DNA of 64,000 nucleotides, from contig NZ_CP066744.1 of the NCBI RefSeq assembly GCF_016458825.1, positions 1,051,868 to 1,115,867 of the forward strand, in the 5' to 3' direction. The stretch comes from Miniphocaeibacter halophilus (lineage in GTDB: Bacteria; Bacillota; Clostridia; Tissierellales; Peptoniphilaceae). Made by a program: the position numbers and the translations under genes. Shown here piece after piece: positions 9,207 to 17,083 of this stretch (the first letter of the stretch is position 1; every line of letters starts with the position of its first letter). The notes below the pieces were generated by a model that saw nothing but the letters and a program-made list of their open reading frames with translations, was not told the DNA's origin and did not search any database.

Positions 9207-9221
9207 ATATTGTACAATATA
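9206..9221. promoter_or_regulatory. Perfect 16-bp palindrome in front of the FadR-type regulator gene
   Basis: TATATTGTACAATATA is its own reverse complement. It lies just upstream of a TATAAT box (9224-9229) and 31 bases before the regulator start. It could be an autoregulatory site; its sequence differs from the four repeats between the divergent operons. Confidence 0.5.
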
Positions 9222-9252
9222 CATATAATAAAATTAGGAGGAATAATATTTT

Positions 9253-9945
9253 ATGATTGACAAAAAGGATAAATCACTAGGGGAGGTGGTGTCTTCTATA
9301 ATAAAAAATGATATATTTATACATGAAATATATCAACCTGGGGATAAATTACCAGTAGAAAAAGAATTAGCAAATAAATTAAAAGTTAGTCGTACAGCTT
9401 TAAGAGAAGGAATAAAAGATTTAGAATCTAAAGGAATATTAGAGATAAAAAGAGGAGTAGGAACTTTTGTATCTAAGGATTTTGGGTTTGGACTTGATAC
9501 CAAAAATTTAAAAGTAGAAGACATTCAGAGAATTTTATTGAAAGATTGGTATGAAATGAGGATTCTATTTGAAGTTCCTGCTATGTCGCTTGTGGCAGAG
9601 AGAGCAACAGATAAAGAAATAGAAGAAATAGAAAATATACAAAATGAAATAAAGATTTTGATAGAGCAAGATAAAAGTTTTTTAGAATTGGATTATTTAT
9701 TTCATAAAAAATTGACTTTAGCAACGCACAATAATGTATTGATAAAAACAATGTATGAAAATAAGGTGTGGGAATGGTCATACTACTTGATAGCCAAAAA
9801 TCAAAAAAATTTGAAGGTGAAAATGCAAAACAACGCTTTTAACAATCATACATCAATAGTTAATTTTTTAAAAGATAGAGATGGTGAAGGAGCTGAGATG
9901 GCTATGAGATATCACTTAATTACGGCAATAAATGATGTAAAATAA
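9253..9945 (+). CDS. FadR/GntR family transcriptional regulator with FCD domain
   Basis: This 230-residue DNA-binding protein has an N-terminal winged helix (about residues 8-75; LPVEKELANKLKVSRTALRE is the helix-turn-helix and KRGVGTFVS the wing) and a C-terminal all-helical FCD ligand domain (about 95-225). FadR-type proteins usually sense small organic acids and repress catabolic or transport operons. It stands alone after the panE-type gene behind its own ribosome site and ends at a terminator (10016-10049). It is the natural candidate for binding the repeated sites at 7287-7479. The effector is unknown; pantoate or a keto acid is an inference. Confidence 0.88.
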   Translation: MIDKKDKSLGEVVSSIIKNDIFIHEIYQPGDKLPVEKELANKLKVSRTALREGIKDLESKGILEIKRGVGTFVSKDFGFGLDTKNLKVEDIQRILLKDWYEMRILFEVPAMSLVAERATDKEIEEIENIQNEIKILIEQDKSFLELDYLFHKKLTLATHNNVLIKTMYENKVWEWSYYLIAKNQKNLKVKMQNNAFNNHTSIVNFLKDRDGEGAEMAMRYHLITAINDVK

Positions 9946-10015
9946 AAAATTTACCAGATATATTTAGTCTAAGAGGATATGTGTACCATTATAGTAGGTA
10001 TAAAAAATTGTTTTT

Positions 10016-10049
10016 AGAACTTTTAACAATTAAAAAAGTTCTGTTTTTT
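10016..10049 (+). terminator. Terminator after the FadR-type regulator
   Basis: AGAACTTTT (10016-10024) pairs with AAAAGTTCT (10034-10042), followed by G and six T. Confidence 0.8.
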
Positions 10050-10117
10050 ACATATTGCTAGTTTTAAAATACGTATAGAATTATTATTTATGTTGAATTG
10101 CAATAATAATTACAACA

Positions 10118-10894
10118 CTACTTCGAATTATTTAATTCGTATAAAAACGCTTCGAAAGGTGTCTTAAATTCTAGGCATCTCCTTGGTCTAGAATTTAATT
10201 CAAGCAATACTTCATTCAGCTATTCATCTTCTACTTTTTATAAATCTGTTCTCTTAGGATAATATTCCCTTTATAATCCATTGCTGTTTTTATTAGTACC
10301 TCTCTACCAAGCACTATATGGGTCTGCGAAATAACCTTTACTTTTAACTCTAGAAGATACTATTGTGTCAATTCCCAATGACCAAATTCTATTCGTTCTT
10401 TTACATGTTTAGGTAGTTGAGAAATTGATTTACCAACATTAAATTTCCCTCTATTTTCTTTTGGGTTCCTGCTGTGCCCTTTTCTACGTAATACTTTTAA
10501 TTTAACAGATAGAATGTTTGAATATATCCAATTATAGATGGTTTTAAAAGACAGTATTCCTTGTAAATTTCTATAAGCAATTTGCTCCGGAGACCATGAT
10601 TTATTTAATCTATCTCGGATGATATTTCCTAAAGTTTGTGTATATTTTAGCTTTCGATCTTTGTTTTTGGATTTTAATTCATAGTCTTCTTGAGCCTTTT
10701 TAGCTGAATACTCTCCGTTGCATCTATTTATTTTTCTACTAATTGTTTAGTTATTAAACACTAATATTTTAGCTATTTTTCTATCGGAGTAGTACTCTTT
10801 TTTAAGAATTTCTATTTTGCTTCTTTCATCTATGGTAAGATATTTATGACTTATAACAGGTTCCTTTCGTGATTGTTTTTGTTGTAATTAACAT
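10118..10894 (-). pseudogene. Degenerate IS30-family transposase
   Basis: Reading the minus strand gives clear IS30 transposase pieces in order: HKYLTIDERSKIEILK (N-terminal helix-turn-helix), SRKINRCNGEYSAKKAQEDY, WSPEQIAYRN, IYNWIYS, KGHSRNP, ISQLPKHVKERIEFGHWE, then after a frameshift DTIVSSRVKSKGYFAD, a poorly conserved gap, and finally LNSRPRRCLEFKTPFEAF at the C-terminus. At least one internal stop (around 10749-10751), a frameshift near 10365 and a damaged catalytic region show that it is dead. The ATG at 10894-10892 is out of frame with the body. TTGCA/TTACAA-rich ends near 10095-10115 and 10935-10957 may be worn terminal repeats, but I could not define them. Confidence 0.85.
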
Positions 10895-11032
10895 TTTACT
10901 CGAAAAAGAATTTGTTATAAATTTTTTATTCAATTGTTGCATTTAATTTTACAATCTATCACATAAATCAATATTTAAATTTGTGACAATAAATATATTT
11001 ATTTTACTCTTAGAAAGAATGGGCGTTTATTT

Positions 11033-11500
11033 TTACCCTCTTAAATCGGCAATTAATCTGTCTGTATATATAAATAAGTCCATGGAATCGAGTATTGAGG
11101 TTACACAAATATCTGAAATATTTACTATTTTTCCATAGGCCCCCTCCTGTCCTATTATTCCAACGGAAAGGGCAGCGATTTTTAGCATTTCCATATCATT
11201 TCTTCCATTGCCAATACAAGCACAAGTATCGGGATTTAATTCTAGGACTATGTCCCTTTTAGAAATTGAAGCATTATCGCCATTAAAAGTATGTACTTTT
11301 ACCGGCAGATTTTCGCAAATTTTCTCCACTGTTTTATAGGTGTCGGAAGTTAATATATAAAGTTCATAATTTTTTGAAAGTTCTATTAATTTAGATTTTG
11401 TAGAACTATCTATTTTTCCCTTAACTGCTAAAGTACCATTGTAATCGAATATTATTTTATCTATATTTAATTTTTTATAACCTGGAATATTTATTTTCAT
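11033..11500 (-). CDS. HAD-superfamily hydrolase, soluble P-type-ATPase-like phosphatase
   Basis: This 155-residue protein shows the HAD motifs in a compact, capless form: motif I DYNGTL (nucleophile D19), motif II TSD around residue 78, and motif IV GNGRNDMEM near 117-125. It looks like the catalytic domain of P-type ATPases without membrane parts (COG4087 type). The usual second Asp of motif I is Asn (N21), which I recall as characteristic of this subgroup. Substrate unknown. Its ATG follows AAAGGTGG and lies 9 bases after the thpR stop, so the two genes form an operon. Confidence 0.8.
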   Translation of the reverse strand: MKINIPGYKKLNIDKIIFDYNGTLAVKGKIDSSTKSKLIELSKNYELYILTSDTYKTVEKICENLPVKVHTFNGDNASISKRDIVLELNPDTCACIGNGRNDMEMLKIAALSVGIIGQEGAYGKIVNISDICVTSILDSMDLFIYTDRLIADLRG

Positions 11501-11509
11501 AATCCACCT

Positions 11510-12031
11510 TTAATTATTATTTCTATATATTTCTTTATAACTTACTTTTCTATCTATTATTTGAGACTCCATTAAACTAAGATGATTTATATTTGTAGAG
11601 AATTTTGAACTTAGTATTTGTTTTTCATTAGAAGGCATAACAACTTTTCTTGCTAGTGTAATATGAGGTGAAAAAGGTTTTTTATCTAGGATAAAATTTT
11701 CTTTTAATAAATCCTTATAGAGCTTATTTTGTATATCTAAAAGCTTTTTGTTTTCTTCTATACCAAGCCAGTAAATATCACCATTTCTACGATTGAATTT
11801 TCCGATTTTATCAAAGACCAGATTTAAGTTACTAAATTTAATACCATCCATTATATTTTTTATAGGAGGAAGTTTTTTCTTTTCTATTTCCCCTAAAAAA
11901 ATTAAGGTTAAATGGATATTTTCTATTTTTGTCGGATTGCCCTTAGAGTATAAACCTATTAAGTCCTTTTGAACTTTAAGGATTTTTTCTTTTGTTTCTT
12001 TGTTAAAATTAATTGCAATAAATAGTCTCAT
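11510..12031 (-). CDS. thpR: RNA 2',3'-cyclic phosphodiesterase (2H family)
   Basis: ThpR/LigT opens 2',3'-cyclic phosphate ends of RNA. The 173-residue protein opens with MRLFIAINF, as is usual, and has both 2H catalytic motifs, HLTLIFLG near residue 42 and HITLARK near 125. The ATG at 12031 has an AAAGGA ribosome site; the in-frame TTG at 12046 lies in that site and is rejected. The upstream region immediately runs into duplicated terminator sequence and the ISL3 element, so the original promoter context of this gene may have been altered. Confidence 0.88.
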   Translation of the reverse strand: MRLFIAINFNKETKEKILKVQKDLIGLYSKGNPTKIENIHLTLIFLGEIEKKKLPPIKNIMDGIKFSNLNLVFDKIGKFNRRNGDIYWLGIEENKKLLDIQNKLYKDLLKENFILDKKPFSPHITLARKVVMPSNEKQILSSKFSTNINHLSLMESQIIDRKVSYKEIYRNNN

Positions 12032-12047
12032 GTTTATTCCTTTCAAT

Positions 12048-12090
12048 TTTTTATATTATACCATATAAAAAAACCATTGCTGATTTTTTC
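12048..12090. repeat. Left half of a duplicated terminator region, split by the ISL3 insertion
   Basis: This segment matches the stretch ending at 15660 beside the intact hydrolase gene: both contain CCATATAAAAAAACCATTG. Together with 13589-13659 it once formed one hairpin (CCATTG ... CAATGG) that the ISL3 element now interrupts. Confidence 0.75.
12083..12090. repeat. Target-site duplication, left copy
   Basis: ATTTTTTC directly before the left end of the ISL3 element is identical to 13589-13596 directly after the right end. Eight bases is the ISL3-family length. Confidence 0.9.
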
Positions 12091-12103
12091 GGTTCTATAA
12101 TTT

Positions 12104-12151
12104 ATGGTGTTGGTGAAGAAAAATGAAAATCTTCTCCAGCACCATTTTTTT
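12104..12151 (+). terminator. Inward-facing terminator in the left end of the ISL3 element
   Basis: ATGGTG (12104-12109) pairs with CACCAT (12140-12145), and TGG/CCA and GAAGA/TCTTC extend the stem, followed by seven T. It would stop outside transcription from entering the transposase gene, a common self-restraint feature of insertion sequences. Confidence 0.75.
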
Positions 12152-12223
12152 ATAAAAAAAGAGACATAACAACCATTTTTCCGATACAATAAATTCACTA
12201 CAAAATACCAATCGGAGGTCATT

Positions 12224-13527
12224 ATGTCTACAAGTAATTATATCTTAGATTTCTTAGGAATAAAAGATAAGAATATTAAATTTATTAAATTCAGCAATAA
12301 CATGAGAAAGAACAATGTAACATATAAAGTTATAGACGCTAAACTTTCTTATACTCCTAATGCTTGTCCAATTTGTGGGAATATGGACAAGAATGCAATT
12401 ATTAAGCACGGAAATAAAATATCAAATATTAAACTTCTTCCACTAAATGGAGATCCTACTATTTTAAAATTAAGAAAACAAAGATTTTTTTGTAAAGAAT
12501 GCTCTCATACTTTTACAGCAAAAACCAATATTGTAGAGAAAAATTGTTTTATTTCAAATAGGGTAAAATTACATATAACTGAAAATCTAACTATGAAAAT
12601 AAGTCAAAAGGATATTGCTAGGTTAGATTACGTATCTTCTAATACTGTTAGTCGTTCTTTAGAGGCTAATTATAAGGCTTTTAGAGTTAACAAGTCATAT
12701 CTGCCTGAAACTTTGTGTTTTGATGAATTCAAATCCACTAAAGATGCTAAGGGCAATATGAGCTTTATCTTTTGTAATGGTGATAGGAAGAATTTTAATA
12801 TTATAGATATTGTTGAAAATCGTACTCTTCCTTATTTAACTAAATATTTTAGAAAGTTTACCTATAAAGCAAGAGCAAATGTTAAATATATTTGTATATA
12901 TATATATATAAACCTTATATGTCATTAATTAAGGATGTTTTTCCTAATGCTCAAATAGTTTTAGATAAGTTTCATATTGTAAATCTTATTGGCAGAGCTT
13001 TGTTAAAAACAAGGATTGAAATAATGAAAAACTTTAGTACTTCCTCTATTGAATATAAAAGATTAAAAAGATATTGGAAGCTAATTCAAAAGGATTCTTC
13101 TAAACTTGATATAATCCACTTTAGTAAATGGACACATTTTAGTAAGTGGAAAAGCACATCTGATGTAGTAAATGAAACTATAGCTATTGATGATAATTTA
13201 AAGAAAACATATGAGGTTTATCAAATTCTTTTATCTGATATTAGATGTGAAAATTCTAAAGGATTAAGGGAACATTTAACTTTATTTAAGGATACAGTAA
13301 GTGAGCAAATGAAAGTAGCTATAAACACTTTGTTAGAATATTTTGAATATGTGGAAAACACATTAAGTACGAACATTACAAATGGCCCCTTGGAAGGTAC
13401 TAATAATCTTATTAAAAGTATAAAAAGAATAGCTTTTGGATATAGGTCATTTTATAATTTTAGAAATAGAGTTTTTATAATTAAAAATTTAATGAAGCCA
13501 ATAAAGAATTATCAGGCAGCTATATAG
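12224..13527 (+). pseudogene. ISL3-family transposase, interrupted by a frameshift in a TA-repeat
   Basis: The first frame (12224-12928) encodes the zinc-ribbon N-terminus (CPICG near residue 46, CKEC near 85), a helix-turn-helix and the first catalytic region (CFDEFKST). The second frame (from about 12892 to 13527) encodes the rest, including VFPNAQIVLDKFHIV and NGPLEGTNNLIK with the catalytic Glu. The frames join at an eightfold TA repeat (12895-12910). The intact protein would be expected to read C-I-D-M-Y-K-P-Y there, so the repeat both shifts the frame and replaces an aspartate. The gene is therefore probably inactive. The start ATG follows a good ribosome site (CGGAGG). Confidence 0.88.
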
Positions 13528-13588
13528 CTGCCTGATATAAAAGTAGTTTGTTATTTTATTGTATACCAACACCATTTGACAAAGAACC

Positions 13589-13596
13589 ATTTTTTC
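13589..13596. repeat. Target-site duplication, right copy
   Basis: ATTTTTTC, identical to 12083-12090. Confidence 0.9.
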
Positions 13597-13605
13597 AACA
13601 ATGGT

Positions 13606-13659
13606 TTAAATATCTAGGAATAATTTAGGCTTTATAAAGTTTGAAGCTAGGAAAGCTAA
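13606..13659 (-). pseudogene. 3'-terminal remnant of a second peptidoglycan-hydrolase gene copy
   Basis: On the minus strand this encodes ASNFIKPKLFLDI followed by TAA, matching the end of the hydrolase at 15671-16822 (GSNFVNPKLFLDI). The nucleotide match continues through the stop codon into the terminator hairpin. Upstream of about 13659 the similarity ends. It is the tail of a duplicated, mostly deleted paralogue. Confidence 0.7.
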
Positions 13660-13864
13660 CAGAAATAGGAAAATATGTCCAAAATCATCTTATTACAAAC
13701 TACTACTTACTAGTAAATATTTATTTAATATAAAATACAAGATAAAAGAAAAAGTAAAGATAGATGTAAAAGTTGTACGTATATGTTATGATTAATTAAA
13801 TACTATTAGGAAAGGTTTTCTAAAAAGCCTCCTAAAAAATACGATGTAGAATGGAGAGAATATA

Positions 13865-14682
13865 ATGAACACCAATCCTCATAATATTAAGTTAGTTGCG
13901 GTAGATATGGATGGAACTTTTGTACGAAGTGATTATACTTACAACATACCAAGATTCAAGGCTATTTTATCTAGAATGAAAGAGGCGGAATGTCAATTTG
14001 TAGTTGCCAGTGGAAATCAGTATTACCAATTACGTTCTCATTTTCCTGATGACCATAATGAATTTAGCTTTATTGCAGAAAATGGTGCCTTAGTAAAGAA
14101 TAAAGAGGAGCTTATTTTTTCTGCCAATATTTCTAAAGAAGCCATTATGTTGACTATTGAGCTATGTAAAAAACATCCTGAAATAAAAAATGTCATGTGT
14201 GGACTAAAGAGTGCCTATTGTCAGCGAGGAAGGGTAAGTGATGAATTTTTTAAATTAACAAATATTTATTATCATAGATTAAAATGGGTAGATGATTTTA
14301 CACAGGTTAATGATCAAATTTTGAAGTTTGCTCCAACGGTTCCAGTAGAAAAAACAATGTATTATTATGAACTATTTCGCGATGAATTAAATGGATTGCT
14401 GGCTCCCACAACTAGTGGCCATGGCTCAATTGATTTGATTATTCCAGGTTGTCATAAGGCATCGGGTTTAAAAAAATAGTTAAGCGTTGGGGTATTACTC
14501 CTGAGCAATGTGTTGCTTTTGGTGACGGAGGAAATGATATTGAGATGCTGGAATATTGTGGAAGAAGTTATGCTATGGATAATGCACCTAGTGAGGTGAA
14601 AGAGGTTGCAGATTTTATTTGCCCATAAAATAATGAGGATGGAGTTCTAGTTACATTAGATAAGTTATTTCCCATAAAATAA
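13865..14682 (+). pseudogene. Broken Cof-type HAD phosphatase
   Basis: The frame from 13865 encodes the N-terminal three quarters (motif I VDMDGTF, LRSHFPDDHNEFSFIAENGA). It breaks at a run of seven A (about 14471-14477) followed at once by TAG. One base back the frame continues as IVKRWGITPEQC, then motif IV FGDGGNDIEML and the tail ADFICP. It then meets a TAA at 14626-14628, beyond which NNEDGVLVTLDKLFPIK runs to the stop at 14680-14682. With both lesions repaired the protein would be about 272 residues, the normal Cof length. Two independent lesions favour a pseudogene over a sequencing error. CGA/CGT arginine codons differ from neighbouring core genes. Confidence 0.85.
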
Positions 14683-14761
14683 TAAGGGAAACTTAAATAG
14701 TTGGTGTAAATTTAAGTTAAAATTTTTTTATTATATGAAGGACATAGAAGAAGGAGAAAGT

Positions 14762-15541
14762 ATGGATAATATAAAAATTATTTTTTTTGATATTGATGGA
14801 ACATTAATAGATATGAATAAAAAAAAGATTACAGATAGGATGTTAGAAACACTTAAACAATTAAAAAAGCAAAATATTATTATTTGTATTGCTACAGGAA
14901 GAAGTCCAATTGCATTGCCTCACTTTGAAAAAGTTGAATTTGATGCTTTTTTGACCTTTAATGGTTCTTATTGCTTTAGTGAAGAAGATACTATTTATAA
15001 GAATCCTATTCCAACTAGTGATGTTTATAGGATAATTGAAAATTCCAACGAATTGAATCGTCCAGTTGCAGTTGCCACAAGTAATAAAATAATTGCTAAT
15101 GGTAAGGATAAGGACTTAGTTGAATATTTTTCTTTTGCAAACCAAGAGGTTATTGTTGCTGATGAATTTGATAAAATTATAAACCATGATGAAGTATTCC
15201 AATTAATGTTAAGTTCTCGAAAAGAGGATTATTCTCAAATAATGAAAAATACAAGATATTCAAAGATTGCAGCATGGTGGGATCGTGCTATTGATATTAT
15301 TCCTTCTAGTAGTGGAAAAGGTAAAGGAATTGAAAAAATTCTAAAATATTATGGTTTAAATAAATCTGAAGCATTAGCATTTGGTGATGGCAACAACGAT
15401 ATTGAAATGTTGAAGGCTGTAGGATGGGGCGTAGCTATGGATAATGCTTCTAATGAATTAAAATCAATTGCCGATGAGGTTATAGGACATGTGGCAGATG
15501 AAGGTATATATAATTTTTGTTTAGAGCGTAGATTAATATAA
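14762..15541 (+). CDS. Cof-type HAD-IIB family hydrolase
   Basis: This 259-residue sugar-phosphate phosphatase-like enzyme has motif I FFDIDGTL (nucleophile D10, acid D12), ATGRSP for motif II, K209-region SSGKGKGIEK for motif III, and FGDGNNDIEML for motif IV. The ATG at 14762 follows GAAGGAG; an upstream in-frame ATG at 14735 has no ribosome site. Cof proteins hydrolyse a broad range of phosphorylated sugars and cofactors, so the real substrate is unknown. It stands 80 bases after a broken gene of the same family, so it may be the surviving member of a pair. Confidence 0.9.
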   Translation: MDNIKIIFFDIDGTLIDMNKKKITDRMLETLKQLKKQNIIICIATGRSPIALPHFEKVEFDAFLTFNGSYCFSEEDTIYKNPIPTSDVYRIIENSNELNRPVAVATSNKIIANGKDKDLVEYFSFANQEVIVADEFDKIINHDEVFQLMLSSRKEDYSQIMKNTRYSKIAAWWDRAIDIIPSSSGKGKGIEKILKYYGLNKSEALAFGDGNNDIEMLKAVGWGVAMDNASNELKSIADEVIGHVADEGIYNFCLERRLI

Positions 15542-15642
15542 TGGATACCGATTGAATTTTTCAAATATTAGATTTATATTATTGAATTAATACTATTCAT
15601 ATATTTTTCTAACAGGAAGTTTTTTATATTTTCCATATAAAA

Positions 15643-15672
15643 AAACCATTGTTGGTTTTTCAACAATGGTTT
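15643..15672 (-). terminator. Terminator overlapping the hydrolase stop codon
   Basis: AAACCATTGTTG (15643-15654) and CAACAATGGTTT (15661-15672) form a perfect 12-bp stem with a 6-base loop; on the minus strand a T-run follows. The stop codon (15671-15673) lies at the base of the hairpin. A partial copy exists at 12062-12090 plus 13597-13607, now split by ISL3. Confidence 0.9.
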
Positions 15673-16822
15673 AAATATCTAGGAATAATTTAGGATTTAC
15701 AAAGTTTGAACCTACAGAGGCAGCAATTGAAAAATTCAATAGGGCTTTGTTAGACTCCTTATCTCCCTTTATATTTCCTATAATATCTGTTTCTGTTACC
15801 TTATCTCCTACAGTCATGTATATATTATCTAAATTAGAGTAGTGGGAAAATAATCCATCTTCATGTTGTATTACAATAAATTTTCCATTAACACTATCTT
15901 CAGATACTTCAACTACTTCTCCCCTATTTGCAGAATAGATATATGTGTTATAGGGTAATTCAAAATCCAATCCCTTGAATTTATTTGCAGTAGTATTTTT
16001 ATTATAGTCGTTTAAAATATTAAATTCAGTAGATACAGGTACATTAAAATTTTCTTTATAGTATTCAGTTCTTAAAATTATTGTTTTGTCTTTTCTTAGA
16101 AACTTATTTTCGTCTTTTATTTCTGAGTTAAGTTCCTTTAATTCCTCTAAGGAAATACCTGTAGCCTTACTTATTGAAACTAAGTTTTCCTTGTTTTTTT
16201 CCTCAACTGTATAAGCAATAGGATAATCGAAAACAGCTAAGTTATAATCTTCAATTATTTTATTAAGCTTATCAGCATATTGACTATCTGTTGCATATTT
16301 TCCGGTTAAAGCAGCTGTTGCTTCTTGGTAGCTAGAAGCATTTGACTTCCAAGCACCTGAATAGTAATTCTCATCAAATTCAGACCCTTTAAGTAATAAG
16401 TCGGCATAATCTTCCATTGATTCTTTAAAAGAAGGATAAATCCTAAAAGTATCAACCATATCTACTCTTCCGCCATAGTCTTCCCATGTTTGGAAATCTG
16501 AAGAATTGCCCTTATAATCGCCCTTTATACCAAATAGATTATTATTTGGATCTTGTGATAGTCCACTTTTACCAAAACCAGATTCTAAACAAGCTTGAGC
16601 AATCATAACAGAAGCATATATGTTTTTTTCTTGACCAATTCTACGAGCTTCTTTTCCAAGTATATTTATAAATTGTTCAGCTGTATATTCTGATTTTTCT
16701 ATATTTTGTTCAATATTTTCCGTATTACTAGCAAAACTTTCTTCACTATTTTCTGCACTAGAAACAACAGGCGTAAAGAAAATAGCAGATGCTAATAATA
16801 ACGCCGTAATTTTTTTGTTCAT
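15671..16822 (-). CDS. Secreted peptidoglycan hydrolase: glucosaminidase + LysM-like + degenerate M23 domain
   Basis: The 383-residue protein starts with a signal peptide (about 1-23, cut near SSAEN). Residues about 46-195 form a glucosaminidase domain with the catalytic glutamate E80 in ACLESGFG. Residues about 202-252 resemble a LysM cell-wall binding module. Residues about 275-383 have the M23/LytM fold pattern (KGLDFELPYNTYIYSA, HYSNL, VGDKVTETDIIG), but the expected first zinc histidine is F282 and the HLHF position reads LLNF (N363); only D286 and H327 remain. The M23 part is thus probably a non-catalytic regulatory or binding domain. The ATG at 16822 follows a G-rich ribosome site; the TTG at 16834 is rejected. 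Confidence 0.88.
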   Translation of the reverse strand: MNKKITALLLASAIFFTPVVSSAENSEESFASNTENIEQNIEKSEYTAEQFINILGKEARRIGQEKNIYASVMIAQACLESGFGKSGLSQDPNNNLFGIKGDYKGNSSDFQTWEDYGGRVDMVDTFRIYPSFKESMEDYADLLLKGSEFDENYYSGAWKSNASSYQEATAALTGKYATDSQYADKLNKIIEDYNLAVFDYPIAYTVEEKNKENLVSISKATGISLEELKELNSEIKDENKFLRKDKTIILRTEYYKENFNVPVSTEFNILNDYNKNTTANKFKGLDFELPYNTYIYSANRGEVVEVSEDSVNGKFIVIQHEDGLFSHYSNLDNIYMTVGDKVTETDIIGNIKGDKESNKALLNFSIAASVGSNFVNPKLFLDI

Positions 16823-16940
16823 AAATTCCCCCAAATCTTTTACAAGTTGTTAGTATACCATAGAATGTAAATAAATAAAAGGAAATTAGCTTTTTATAAT
16901 AGTTTAATAGTAAATAGTTAATATTTTATAAAAAATAAAA

Positions 16941-16986
16941 AAACCGTAATAAAGCCAATTTTTTAACTTTGTTACAGTTTTTTTAT
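16941..16986 (+). terminator. Stand-alone terminator-like hairpin between divergent genes
   Basis: AAACCGTAATAAAG (16941-16954) pairs with CTTTGTTACAGTTT (16967-16980) with one mismatch and one wobble; T-runs follow on the plus strand and, by symmetry, on the minus strand. The genes on either side point away from it, so it ends no visible transcript. It could be an attenuator in the leader of 17084. Confidence 0.6.
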
Positions 16987-17083
16987 ATAATTTTTAAATC
17001 AATATCTATTTTTTGGTCTAATATTTTATATATTAAAAATTTTAAAATGATATAATATATTTTAATGGGTAAAAGAGGTAATT

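Larger units (their letters stand above)
12091..13588 (+). mobile_element. ISL3-family insertion sequence, complete ends, frameshifted transposase
   Basis: The element is 1,498 bp. Its 24-bp terminal inverted repeats (12091-12114 and the complement of 13565-13588) both start GGTTCT and end TGGTGTTGGT, with 18 of 24 positions matching. An exact 8-bp duplication ATTTTTTC flanks it. One transposase gene fills the interior. A strong inward terminator (12104-12151) sits in the left end and a perfect palindrome (13511-13536) overlaps the transposase stop. The insertion split the terminator hairpin of a remnant of the peptidoglycan-hydrolase gene. The exact target duplication suggests a recent event. 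Confidence 0.92.

Noticed and set aside
10090-10957. Defined terminal inverted repeats of the IS30 remnant
   Set aside because: TTGCA/TTACAA-rich stretches at both ends are near-palindromic and match equally well as direct repeats, so I cannot fix the ends.
12895-12910. Programmed frameshift in the ISL3 transposase at the TA repeat
   Set aside because: No slippery heptamer is present and the repeat also replaces a conserved aspartate, so mutation by slippage is the simpler reading.
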